A stretch of DNA of 42,596 nt from an uncultured Acidobacteriia bacterium (GTDB lineage: Bacteria; Acidobacteriota; Terriglobia; Bryobacterales; Bryobacteraceae), in assembly GCA_903925975.1 (NCBI GenBank), contig CAIYHG010000031.1:1-42596 (forward strand), read 5' to 3'. Below the pieces are notes generated by a model that saw only the letters and a program-made list of their open reading frames with translations, was not told where the DNA came from and made no database searches. The translations under genes and the position numbers were made by a program. Shown here piece after piece: positions 7,747-16,016 of the stretch. Position 1 is the stretch's first letter, and every line of letters starts with the position of its first letter.

Positions 7747-10700
7747 ATGAAGGCGTGGTCAGGGGTCCCTTGGCGCTTGCTCGCGCTGGCTCTGCTGGCG
7801 ATCTCCGGGGCGGCCTACGCTACCGACGTGGGGGCTGACAGTCGCACGGTCCAGTTGCCGGTAGTGGAAGGAAAGGACGTCCGCTTCACTCACCTGACCT
7901 CCGAGCAACTGCAACGGAGCGTGGAAGAGGTCCTACAGGACGATCAGGGCTTCATCTGGTTCGGCACTCGCGACGGGTTGAAGCGTTACGACGGCTATCG
8001 CATTCGGGAGTTCCGCTCCGACCCGGACGACCCACACAGCCTCAGCGGCAATAGGATCTGGGCGATATTCAAGGACCGCTCCGGCAACCTGTGGGTGGGA
8101 ACCGATCCCGGTTTGGACCGGTATGACCCCGTCGGAGAGCGTTTCATCAGATATCGGGCCGAGCCCGCAGGCAGTCTTGAAGGGCCAATCTACAACATCT
8201 ACCAGGACCGTGAAGGAGTCATGTGGCTGGCCACGCTGCATGGCCTAAACCGGTTCGATCCCGCCACAAGGAAGACAGTCCGCTATCAACATGCGCTCGG
8301 CGACTCCTCCAGCCTGAGCAACAATTCGATCAAGTCCACTCTGGAGGAGCGCGATGGAACATTCTGGGTCGCAACGGCCGAAAGCCTCGACGTTTTCGAC
8401 CGTAAGTCCGGCAAGGTGACTCGCCGTTTTTCGATGCAGCAGGGACTCGAAGCGGGAAGAGTGCATCTGTTCGAGGATAGTGCGGGGGTTGTGTGGGCCT
8501 CATCGGAATCCTCGTTCGGGTTGACCTCGATTGACCGGTCGAAGAACCGAATTACTCACTATGAGCTCGGCAGCGGCGCCGGCGCGTTCTTCAGCGCGAT
8601 CCACGAGGACGCCGACGGAAATCTGTGGATGGGAACGGCCAACAACGGGTTGTTCAAACTCGATCAAGATCGGCAGCGATTTGTCCACTACGGCCAGGAC
8701 CCCAGCAATCCGCGCGCATTGAGTTCCGGCCAGGTGCTGGCCCTCTGTGAAGACAAGGAGGGGAATATCTGGGCCGGTACGATTGGCGGCGTCGATCGCT
8801 TCCCCAGTAAGCCATCGCCATTCCGAACGTACCAGCACGAACCTGGAAACCCCAACAGTCTGGCGGCGAACCGGGTGCAGACGGTCTTCGAGGATAGTCA
8901 TGGTTCCCTTTGGGTGTCAGCCAGGTCCGAGTTGAACCGGCTGGATCCGAAGACGGGAAAGATCAAGAAGTACCGGACGAGCGATGGGACCAGCGGCACC
9001 GGCAACTCCGTGGTGAGATCGATTGCGGAAGACAGCTCCGGAGCGCTGTGGCTGGGCACATACAGCGGCCTGAATCGCCTGGATTTGAGCACCGGGAACG
9101 TGACATCCTACCATCACGACCCGTCGGACCCGCTCAGCCTGAGCGATGACAACGTTCCGGCCGTGTTTTTCGATAGCCGTGGCGTGTTGTGGGCCGGGAC
9201 GATGGGCGGCCTCAATTCATTCGATCCAAAGACCGGACGGTTCCGCCGCTACATCGCAGACACTCAGCGTCAGGCGTCCTATTACGTGATTGCCGAAGAT
9301 GCGCAGGGCACGCTTTGGCTGGGAACGCTGGCTTCCGGTCTGCAAAGCCTCGACCCGCGGACCGGGAAGTTCACTATTTACCGGCACAGCACCGGAACGG
9401 CCGGAACCTTGAGCAGCGACGAGATCGAAGCGCTCTATATCGACCGCGCGGGAATCATCTGGATTGGAACGCCGAACGGGCTGAACCGGTTCGATCCGGC
9501 CAGCGGGGCCTTTTCCGTTTACCGCGATCGCGATGGCCTGCCGAACAACAACGTGAACGGCATCCTGGAAGACGGGCGGGGAAATCTGTGGCTCAGCACC
9601 AACAACGGCCTTTCCCGATTCGATCCGCGCGCAAAGAAGTTCACGAACTACTACTCTTCGGACGGGTTGGTAAGAAACGACTTCAACGGCCCCCATTCCG
9701 GCTGGAAGAGCGCGACCGGCGAACTGTTCTTCAACTCGTACGGCGGATTGGTGGGCTTCTTTCCCGAAGAGGTGATCGACAACTCATTCGTACCGCCGGT
9801 GGTGCTTACGGACTTTCAATTGTTCGGCAAACCCGCGCCGATCGGCGAAACGTCTCCGCTGAAGCAATCGATTACGCTGACGCGCTCGCTCACTCTCTCG
9901 CACGGGCAGAACGTGTTCTCCCTGGAGTTTTCGGCCCTCAGCTATGTGAGCCCGGAGCAGAACCGATTCCGCTACCAGTTGGAAGGGTTGGAAACGGCAT
10001 GGAATGAGATGCAGGGCTCTCACGGACTGGTGACGTACACCACTCTGGCGCCGGGCGATTATGTGTTCCGCGTGCAGGGAACCAATAACCGCGGCGTTTG
10101 GAACGAGCAAGGCGTTGCGCTCCAAATCCATATCCTGCCGGCGTGGTGGCAGACGTGGTGGTTCCGGCTGCTGGCAGGCGCCGCGCTGTCGCTGGCGATC
10201 GCCGGCGCGTATCTCCGGCGGCTGCGCGGGATCGAGCGGCATTTCCAGAGCGTTCTGAAGGAACGCGTGGCGGAGCGGACGCGCATCGCCCGGGAGCTGC
10301 ACGATACGCTGCTGCAAAGCGTCCACGGCTTGATGTTCCGGCTGCAGGCGGTGCGCAACATGCTGCCCCGGCGGCCGGAGGAAGCGATCCAAGCTCTCGA
10401 TAGCGCGATCGACAGAGTGGAGCAGGCCGCGGTGGAGAGCCGGGACGCCATTCAGAACCTGCGTCACGAAACGGTGGGGCAGGGAGACATCACCGAATTG
10501 TTGACGACGCTGGGTCAAGACCTTGCGCGCGCTCAGGACGCGAATGGCTCGCCGTCCACGTTTCGGATCACAGTGACGGGGCCGCGGCGCGCGCTGCCCG
10601 CGGCGCTGCAGGACGAGATCTATCGCATCGGCCACGAGTTGCTGCAGAACGCATTCCGCCACGCGCACGCCAGCCGGATCGAAGTGGAGCTGCACTACGG

Positions 10701-10968
10701 CGCCCGCATCTTTGGGCTGAGCGTTTCCGATGACGGGAAGGGGATCGACCCGAGAGTGCTGGACCAGGGCGGTAGCGCCGGACACTGGGGCTTGCTGGGG
10801 ATTCGTGAGCGGGCCAAAGAGATCGGCGCCCGGTTGGACATCCGCAGCGAACCCGGCACGGGGACGGAAATCCAACTCTTCGTACCCTTCCACGGCGCCA
10901 GTGAGGCGTCCGGCGGCGGATTCAAGCTGTTTCGCAAGCGGGAGAAAACCTATGGCCATAAATCCTAG
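7747..10968 (+). CDS. sensor histidine kinase with 14-blade periplasmic propeller
   Basis: Membrane sensor kinase of about 1073 residues. ATG 7747 has GGAG 5 nt upstream and opens a signal peptide (MKAWSGVPWRLLALALLAIS); ATG 7702 in the same frame is a weaker choice. The periplasmic part carries 13 clear two-component-regulator propeller repeats of the form ED-x-x-G-x-hWhGT-x-x-GLxRfDP and a weaker 14th (GELFFNSYGGLVGFFP), fitting two 7-bladed propellers, then a Y_Y_Y domain ending in the NRGVWNEQG region. One membrane helix (about 803-823) leads to a HisKA_3 domain with phospho-acceptor His852 in ARELHDTLLQS and a HATPase domain with N-box Asn968, DDGKGID and GLLGIRERAKEIGARL. There is no fused receiver. 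This layout matches propeller sensors that detect nutrient breakdown products. The response-regulator start lies inside its 3' end. Confidence 0.92.
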   Translation: MKAWSGVPWRLLALALLAISGAAYATDVGADSRTVQLPVVEGKDVRFTHLTSEQLQRSVEEVLQDDQGFIWFGTRDGLKRYDGYRIREFRSDPDDPHSLSGNRIWAIFKDRSGNLWVGTDPGLDRYDPVGERFIRYRAEPAGSLEGPIYNIYQDREGVMWLATLHGLNRFDPATRKTVRYQHALGDSSSLSNNSIKSTLEERDGTFWVATAESLDVFDRKSGKVTRRFSMQQGLEAGRVHLFEDSAGVVWASSESSFGLTSIDRSKNRITHYELGSGAGAFFSAIHEDADGNLWMGTANNGLFKLDQDRQRFVHYGQDPSNPRALSSGQVLALCEDKEGNIWAGTIGGVDRFPSKPSPFRTYQHEPGNPNSLAANRVQTVFEDSHGSLWVSARSELNRLDPKTGKIKKYRTSDGTSGTGNSVVRSIAEDSSGALWLGTYSGLNRLDLSTGNVTSYHHDPSDPLSLSDDNVPAVFFDSRGVLWAGTMGGLNSFDPKTGRFRRYIADTQRQASYYVIAEDAQGTLWLGTLASGLQSLDPRTGKFTIYRHSTGTAGTLSSDEIEALYIDRAGIIWIGTPNGLNRFDPASGAFSVYRDRDGLPNNNVNGILEDGRGNLWLSTNNGLSRFDPRAKKFTNYYSSDGLVRNDFNGPHSGWKSATGELFFNSYGGLVGFFPEEVIDNSFVPPVVLTDFQLFGKPAPIGETSPLKQSITLTRSLTLSHGQNVFSLEFSALSYVSPEQNRFRYQLEGLETAWNEMQGSHGLVTYTTLAPGDYVFRVQGTNNRGVWNEQGVALQIHILPAWWQTWWFRLLAGAALSLAIAGAYLRRLRGIERHFQSVLKERVAERTRIARELHDTLLQSVHGLMFRLQAVRNMLPRRPEEAIQALDSAIDRVEQAAVESRDAIQNLRHETVGQGDITELLTTLGQDLARAQDANGSPSTFRITVTGPRRALPAALQDEIYRIGHELLQNAFRHAHASRIEVELHYGARIFGLSVSDDGKGIDPRVLDQGGSAGHWGLLGIRERAKEIGARLDIRSEPGTGTEIQLFVPFHGASEASGGGFKLFRKREKTYGHKS

Positions 10969-11584
10969 TCCGATTCGAGTGCTGGCCGTTGACGACCATG
11001 CTCTTCTCCTTGAGGGCATCGCCGCGCTGATCGGCGCCGAATCCGACATGATTTTGGTGGCGGAAGCCTCAAACGGAGAGGAAGCGCTGGCCCAGTTCCG
11101 GCTGCACCGGCCGGATGTGACGTTGATGGATCTGCAAATGCCCACGCTGAACGGCATCGAAGCCATTACCAAGATTCGGGCCGAGTTCCCCAACGCGCGA
11201 TTCATCGTTTTGACAACGTACACGGGCGATGTGCAGGCGTCGAGGGCTCTCAAAGCGGGGGCGCAGGGCTTCCTGTTGAAGGCGCGCGTTCACAAGGAAC
11301 TGCTGGAAACGATTCGCGCCGTCCACGCCGGGCAAAAGCGGATACCGCCGGAAGTGGCGATTGAGCTTGCCAGCCACGCCGGGCAGGACGCGTTGACCGC
11401 GCGCGAGATCGAAGTGCTCCGCCTGATTGCGAACGGGAACAGCAACAAGCAGATTGCGGCCCGCCTTCTGGTGGCGGAAGAAACCGTTAAGAGCCACGTG
11501 ACCAGCATTCTCGCCAAACTGGGGGCGCAAGACCGGACGCACGCGGTCACAATCGGGCTGAAGCGTGGAATCATCGACCTGTAG
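10952..11584 (+). CDS. NarL/FixJ-family response regulator
   Basis: A DNA-binding response regulator of 210 residues, the evident partner of the kinase. The receiver (about 8-125) has the acidic pair Asp14-Asp15, phospho-acceptor Asp60 in LMDLQMP and the conserved Lys in GFLLKA. The LuxR-type helix-turn-helix (about 145-205) contains LTAREIEVLRLIANGNSNKQ and ETVKSHVTSILAKL. ATG 10952 overlaps the kinase end by 17 nt, giving translational coupling; a frame open further upstream lies wholly inside the kinase gene and is not used. It is the natural candidate to bind the four 40-bp elements nearby, because NarL-type regulators bind short dyads as dimers and often activate from positions overlapping -35. 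That link is inference. Confidence 0.93.
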   Translation: MAINPSPIRVLAVDDHALLLEGIAALIGAESDMILVAEASNGEEALAQFRLHRPDVTLMDLQMPTLNGIEAITKIRAEFPNARFIVLTTYTGDVQASRALKAGAQGFLLKARVHKELLETIRAVHAGQKRIPPEVAIELASHAGQDALTAREIEVLRLIANGNSNKQIAARLLVAEETVKSHVTSILAKLGAQDRTHAVTIGLKRGIIDL

Positions 11585-11586
11585 GT

Positions 11587-11654
11587 CCCCCGAATGGGGG
11601 AGGGTGAGCTTGGACTATTGGGTGTTTGGATGGCGGAGACAGTCTCCTATGCTT
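11587..11654 (+). promoter_or_regulatory. composite 40-bp operator and promoter, copy 4
   Basis: The fourth copy, starting 2 nt after the response-regulator stop codon. CCCCC-GAAT-GGGGG starts at 11587 and is the most symmetrical first box. CTATTGGGTGTT ends at 11626 with the same 22-nt AAT to CTA phase. TATGCT at 11649-11654 follows after 22 nt. It would drive the carboxylesterase at 11826 with a leader of about 165 nt. The 11585-11825 gap holds no credible ORF. Confidence 0.65.
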
Positions 11655-11825
11655 TAGGAGGTTGCCTTCTCAAAACGGTTGTAGGGTGGCGTGTGCCATC
11701 TGCGGCCGGCCGGGTTGCTCCGGAACTGGTTGGGCGCAATATTGGCGGAAGGCGGGGTGACCGAGCCCTCCGTGTAGCTCTTTGGCCGAAGCCGGCAGCC
11801 GATGCCGGCGCGTAAAGGGGATTCT

Positions 11826-13478
11826 ATGAGAAAGACATCGTTCTTAATCGCAGCATTGGCCGCGTCGGCGCTATTTCTGGCGCCGGCCGGGTCCCAGATT
11901 GTCGAAACGAAAGTGCCGGGCGACCCGGTGGCGGTTGACGGCGGGCAGGTAGCGGGCAAAGTACTGGCTTCCGGCGTGAAGGCCTACTTTGGCGTCCCGT
12001 TCGCCGCCGCTCCGGTGCGCGAACTGCGCTGGAAAGAGCCGCAGGCGCCCAAGCCCTGGAAGGGCGTCTACAACGCCGACCGCAAGATGCCTGAGTGCAT
12101 TCAGGTACTGCGTCCGCACAACATCAACCATTACTTCGGCGAAGAGGCCACGAGCGAAGATTGCCTGTACATGAACGTTTGGGCTCCGCCCGGCGCCACG
12201 GCGACTTCGAAACTGCCGGTGATCGTATTCATCTACGGCGGCGGCGGGACCATCGGGTCCTCGGGCAGCGCGCTCTATGACGGCGAGCAGGTGGCCACGC
12301 GCGGCGCGGTGTTCGTGAACTTCAATTACCGCGTAGGCATATTCGGCTTCATGGCGCATCCGGACCTTACCAAGGAAGCGGGCGGCCACTCGGGTAACTA
12401 CGGGTATCTGGACCAGAGCTTCGCCCTCAAGTGGATCAATCGCAACATCGCCAAGTTCGGCGGCGACCCGACAAAGGTGGTGATTTCGGGCCAGTCGGCC
12501 GGAGCGGGTTCGGTCATTCAGCAGACGTTCAGCCCGTTGTCCAAGGGATTGTTCCGCGGCGCAGTCATGTGGAGCACCTGCAACTGGACGGGCGACAACA
12601 CTCCGCTGGCTGAGGCAGAGAAGACCGGCGTTGAAATCCAGAAGGCGCTGAAGGCAGAGACTCTCGAGGACATGCGCAACGTTCCGGCGGACCGGATTCT
12701 GGCCATTCAGGGCGAAAACCAGGTCGGCCTGTCGATTACGGGTTTCCGCACCGGCGGCGTGCTCGACGGCTATTTCATGCCCAAGAAGAAGGCCGATATT
12801 CTGGCGGCGCACGAGATCAACGATGTGCCGATCATCGCCAGCTACACGCACGACGAAGGGTCAAACGCGCTGAAGCAAACCAAGACGGTGGCGGAATACA
12901 AAGCCGCCGCGGCCACAATGTTCGGCGCGGCAGCCGATGAGTTCCTGAAACTGTACCCGGTTGCAGCCGATGCCGATATTCCCCGGATGGCACAGGAAGC
13001 GGCCAACGACGCCGGCGGTTTGGCGAGTTCCTGCGCCTGCGCTAAACTTCAGGCGCAATACAACAAATCGGCGACTTACATCATGGTGTATGCCCGGAAG
13101 CACCCGTACGCGCCCGGCGTGAAGATCGCGGATCAGGACCCGGTGACGATCGGGGCGTATCACACCAGCGAGGTGCCCTACTTCTTCGGAACGCAGGACG
13201 CCTTCAACCTGTTCCGCCCCACCCGCGCATGGACGCCGGCGGATCGCGACCTCTCGCAGAAGATGACTGCGTCCCTGATCGCGTTCGCCAACACCGGCAA
13301 CCCGGCGACGCCAGACGTGAAGTGGCCGGCATGGAGCGCTCAAAACCAGCAGTACATGAGCTTCAACATTCCGATCACGGTGGAGAAGGTAAACACCCCG
13401 AGGATGGATTTCATGAACGCGCACCGTCCGGCGGCTGCCCCGCCGGCGCCGCGGCCAACCGGCTTCCCGCGCGACTAA
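11826..13478 (+). CDS. secreted type-B carboxylesterase
   Basis: An alpha/beta-hydrolase of the type-B carboxylesterase (PnbA/cholinesterase-like) family, about 550 residues, hydrolysing carboxylic esters. ATG 11826 has AAGGGG 5 nt upstream and begins a signal peptide (MRKTSFLIAALAASALFLA, cleavage near GSQ), so it acts in the periplasm or outside. The catalytic triad is visible: Ser224 in SGQSAGAG, Glu344 in HDEGSNAL and His446 in GAYHTSEVPYFF, with the oxyanion GGGG stretch in YGGGGTIGSS. The C-terminus is proline/alanine rich. Promoter copy 4 lies upstream, which ties it to the kinase-regulator pair. It is a paralogue of the gene at 32908. The stop overlaps by 4 nt, tail to tail, with the pseudouridine synthase gene. 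The natural ester is unknown. Confidence 0.9.
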   Translation: MRKTSFLIAALAASALFLAPAGSQIVETKVPGDPVAVDGGQVAGKVLASGVKAYFGVPFAAAPVRELRWKEPQAPKPWKGVYNADRKMPECIQVLRPHNINHYFGEEATSEDCLYMNVWAPPGATATSKLPVIVFIYGGGGTIGSSGSALYDGEQVATRGAVFVNFNYRVGIFGFMAHPDLTKEAGGHSGNYGYLDQSFALKWINRNIAKFGGDPTKVVISGQSAGAGSVIQQTFSPLSKGLFRGAVMWSTCNWTGDNTPLAEAEKTGVEIQKALKAETLEDMRNVPADRILAIQGENQVGLSITGFRTGGVLDGYFMPKKKADILAAHEINDVPIIASYTHDEGSNALKQTKTVAEYKAAAATMFGAAADEFLKLYPVAADADIPRMAQEAANDAGGLASSCACAKLQAQYNKSATYIMVYARKHPYAPGVKIADQDPVTIGAYHTSEVPYFFGTQDAFNLFRPTRAWTPADRDLSQKMTASLIAFANTGNPATPDVKWPAWSAQNQQYMSFNIPITVEKVNTPRMDFMNAHRPAAAPPAPRPTGFPRD

Positions 13479-14290
13479 CCCTTGGTTTGCGGCTGCGGGG
13501 CAGGCTCAGGCCCGCCCCTGCCGCGATCTGTTCGCGGAGGGCGGGGAACAACTCCGCCCAACGCCTCGATTTCCTCTTTTGTCAGCTCCCGCCACTTGCC
13601 GATAGCCAGGGAATCGATCTGGATTGGCCCTATCGCCGTTCGTACCAGCTTCGATACCTTGCTTCCCATTGCCTCGATCATGCGCCGCACCTGCCGGTTC
13701 CGGCCTTCGGTGATGGTGATCTCGAGCCACGTGCGGTTCTCGCTATCCCGCAGGCGCTCGACGCGCGCCGGGCGGGTGGGCCCATCCACCAGCGTCACGC
13801 CATCCCGCAGTTTCTGGAGTTGCTCTTCGCTTAGAGAGCCGGAGGTCTTGATGCGGTAGGTCTTCGCCACTTCGTGGTCGGGGTTGGTGACCCTTTCGAC
13901 GAAGTCCGTATCGTTGGTCATGATGAGCAGGCCGCTGGTGTCGAGGTCCAGGCGCCCCACCGGCGATAAGAAGGTGTCGATGCCTTCGAGCAAGTCGTAC
14001 ACCGTAGGCCGGCCCGCTGGATCGCGGTAGGTGGTGAGGAAGCCCTTGGGCTTATACAAGAGCAGGTATCTCTTGGCGGCATCCCGAATCGGTTTGCCGT
14101 CCAACGTCACTCGATCATTATCGAGGTCTACCCAGTGGTCCGGGGTCTGAACGATTTTGCCGTTCACACGTACTCTGCCGGCGCCAATCCAGCTTCGCGC
14201 CTCGGTTCTGGAGCCGAGCCCGGCCTTGGAAAACACTCGTTCCAAAGTTTTTAGGCGACGCTGCTGATTTTCCTTGTTGTTCGCGGCCAT
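13475..14290 (-). CDS. rluB: 23S rRNA pseudouridine synthase, RluB/RsuA family
   Basis: Converts a uridine in rRNA to pseudouridine; RluB acts at position 2605 of 23S rRNA in Escherichia coli. The 271-residue protein has an N-terminal S4 RNA-binding domain (about 14-60, RVFSKAGLGSRTEARSWI, RVRVNGK) and a pseudouridine synthase domain with the catalytic Asp115 in GRLDLDTSGLLI, followed by EGRNRQVRRMIEAMG. The motif TTYRDPAGRPTVYDLL favours RluB over RsuA. The C-terminal tail is basic and proline rich. The ATG at 14290 is close to the divergent amidohydrolase gene, so the two may share a short promoter region. The exact target cannot be shown from sequence alone. Confidence 0.88.
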   Translation of the reverse strand: MAANNKENQQRRLKTLERVFSKAGLGSRTEARSWIGAGRVRVNGKIVQTPDHWVDLDNDRVTLDGKPIRDAAKRYLLLYKPKGFLTTYRDPAGRPTVYDLLEGIDTFLSPVGRLDLDTSGLLIMTNDTDFVERVTNPDHEVAKTYRIKTSGSLSEEQLQKLRDGVTLVDGPTRPARVERLRDSENRTWLEITITEGRNRQVRRMIEAMGSKVSKLVRTAIGPIQIDSLAIGKWRELTKEEIEALGGVVPRPPRTDRGRGGPEPAPQPQTKG

Positions 14291-14300
14291 CGGGGTTGGA

Positions 14301-15593
14301 ATGGAGCGGTACCAGTACCGATGTTACAGTAGGGCCAGGGGATTAGTCACGAAAACAATCCTGATTCGGGGAGCCCGCCAACTGCTCACACTGCGCGGTT
14401 CTCGCAATCCCCGCCGCGGGGCTGACCTCGGTGAGCTTGGGATCATTCAAGACGGTTCGCTACTGATACGCGACGGCGTGATCGCGGAAGTGGGGCCCAC
14501 GCGGCGCGTCGAGAACCTCGCCGAGGCGCGGGGGGCTATCGAAGTGAATGCCGCAGGCCGGGTGGTGATGCCAGGCTTAGTGGATGCGCATACCCACCTG
14601 GTCTTTCCCCCGCCCGGCGCCGGCGACGAGGACCTTGCGGCGGCGGGCCGGCTGGTCCGCGGCGTCAACGCCCAGCGTCTGGAGACGCGCACGCGGAGCT
14701 GTCTGCAGGCAATGGCCCGGCACGGAACCACGACAGCGGAAGTGAAGACGGGCTGCGGGTGGGACGAGACCTCCGAACTGAAGGTGCTGCGCGCTCTGGC
14801 GTTGCTCAAGCGCGAAGCGGTTGAAGTGGTCCCCACCTGTCTTCTCCGGTTGCCCGCGGAGGGCGGCGAGCAGGAATTGCGCAAGGCCGTGGCCTGGGCC
14901 GCCGAGGAACTGCTTCCGAAGATACGGCGGCGGAAGCTTGCTCAGTTCGTGGATGTAGCCTGGTCCGACTCCCCGGAACATGCGAGCTTCCTGACCGAGT
15001 GCCTGAGCGCCGCGCAAAAGCTAGGACTGCCGTGCAAGACTCACGCCGAGTGCACAAACCCGGCGGCCGCGGTGAAGACCGCGGTGGAGCACCTTGCCGC
15101 ATCGGTGGATCATCTGGAATATGCCAAGACATCGGAAGTGAAGCTGCTGGCAGGGTCGTCCACCATGGCGACTCTTCTTCCGTGCGCGTCGCTGGGGAAT
15201 GACCGGGCGGTTGCGCCGGCGCGCGAGTTGATTGAAGGCGGGACGCCCATAGCGCTAGGCAGCGATTTCCACTCGCAGCACGCTCCCACGCTGAATATGC
15301 AGACGGTTGTAGCGGTGGCGTGCCTGCGGATGGGGCTCAGCCCGGCCGAAGCGATCTGCGCCGCCACGGTAAATGGCGCGTACGCCCTCGGGCGCGGAGA
15401 CCGCACGGGTTCGCTCGAGCCGGGAAAACAGGCGGACGTGCTGGTGTTGAACGCCTCCGATTACCGGGAAGTGGCGCAGCGGCTGGGGATGAACCTGGTG
15501 CGGCTGACTCTGAAGCGCGGCGAAATCATCTATCGCGAAGGCGAAGTGACGCGGCGGGAGCCCGGCTCGATCTCCCCGAAGCTTCCTCACTGA
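14301..15593 (+). CDS. hutI: imidazolonepropionase-like amidohydrolase
   Basis: A metal-dependent amidohydrolase that best matches imidazolonepropionase, the third enzyme of histidine degradation. Visible motifs are HTH in PGLVDAHTHLVFP, EVKTGCGWD (family EVKSGYGL), KTHAEC, VDHLEYA, ALGSDFH with the conserved Asp, and the C-terminal GSLEPGKQADVLVL. No other hut gene is nearby, so it is an orphan or serves a related ring-opening reaction. The start is unclear: homology should begin near 14352 (ILIRGARQLLTLRG), yet no ATG, GTG or TTG lies close to it in frame. ATG 14301 is taken as the first start that clears the divergent gene, and a further ATG at 14274 would overlap it. A TACAGT hexamer near 14324 resembles a -10 and would fall inside this start, so the real start may be non-canonical. 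Confidence 0.78.
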   Translation: MERYQYRCYSRARGLVTKTILIRGARQLLTLRGSRNPRRGADLGELGIIQDGSLLIRDGVIAEVGPTRRVENLAEARGAIEVNAAGRVVMPGLVDAHTHLVFPPPGAGDEDLAAAGRLVRGVNAQRLETRTRSCLQAMARHGTTTAEVKTGCGWDETSELKVLRALALLKREAVEVVPTCLLRLPAEGGEQELRKAVAWAAEELLPKIRRRKLAQFVDVAWSDSPEHASFLTECLSAAQKLGLPCKTHAECTNPAAAVKTAVEHLAASVDHLEYAKTSEVKLLAGSSTMATLLPCASLGNDRAVAPARELIEGGTPIALGSDFHSQHAPTLNMQTVVAVACLRMGLSPAEAICAATVNGAYALGRGDRTGSLEPGKQADVLVLNASDYREVAQRLGMNLVRLTLKRGEIIYREGEVTRREPGSISPKLPH

Positions 15594-15602
15594 CGGAGAT
15601 GC

Positions 15603-15608
15603 GACAAT
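15603..15608 (+). promoter_or_regulatory. -10 element of the RNase P RNA gene
   Basis: GACAAT lies 8 nt before the predicted 5' end of the RNase P RNA, the correct distance for a sigma70-type -10. No clear -35 is visible upstream; that position lies within or next to the end of the amidohydrolase gene. Confidence 0.4.
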
Positions 15609-15616
15609 GGGACGGT

Positions 15617-15981
15617 GAGCTGCCGGACGGGCAGTCGCTGCCGTCGCTTGCGGCGGTGGAGGAAAGTCCGGTCTCCAAAGGGCGGCGTGCCGGCTAACGG
15701 CCGGGGGGGTCCTCACGGGCTCTACGGATAGCGCAACAGAAAAGATACCGCCTTCCGGCAACGGGAGGTAAGGGTGAAATGGTGCGGTAAGAGCGCACCG
15801 CGGCGGAAGCAATTTCGCCGGCATTGCAAACCCCACGCGGAGCAAGACCAAATAGGGGAGGAGGGGCGGCCCGTCCCGTTCGACTTCCGGGTAGGTTGCT
15901 AGAGCCGGGCAGTAATGCCCGGTCGAGATGAATGACTGCCGCCCGCAAGGGTACAGAAACCGGCTTATAGTCCGGCAGCTC
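15617..15981 (+). ncRNA. rnpB: RNase P RNA, bacterial type A
   Basis: Catalytic RNA of ribonuclease P, which cuts the 5' leader from pre-tRNA. The signature blocks occur in order: GAGGAAAGTCC near 15657, ACAGAAAA near 15735, GCAAACCCCAC, AGTAATGCCCGG near 15910, GAGATGAATGACTG near 15924 and GTACAGAAACCGGCTTATAG near 15951. The ends pair as helix P1, GAGCTGCCGGAC (15617-15628) with GTCCGGCAGCTC (15970-15981), which sets the boundaries to within a few bases. The length of about 365 nt is normal. It lies between the amidohydrolase gene and the end of the LysR gene; open frames across it are not genes. Confidence 0.95.
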
Positions 15982-16016
15982 TATTAAGACAGTATTTCGC
16001 CTTCTCCAGCCGCCTC

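Noticed and set aside
9784..11253. 489-codon antisense frame over the kinase and regulator
   Set aside because: Shadow of the sense coding sequence; no domain features in its translation.
15694..15948. Short frames across the RNase P RNA gene
   Set aside because: The region is explained by the RNase P RNA with all its conserved blocks.
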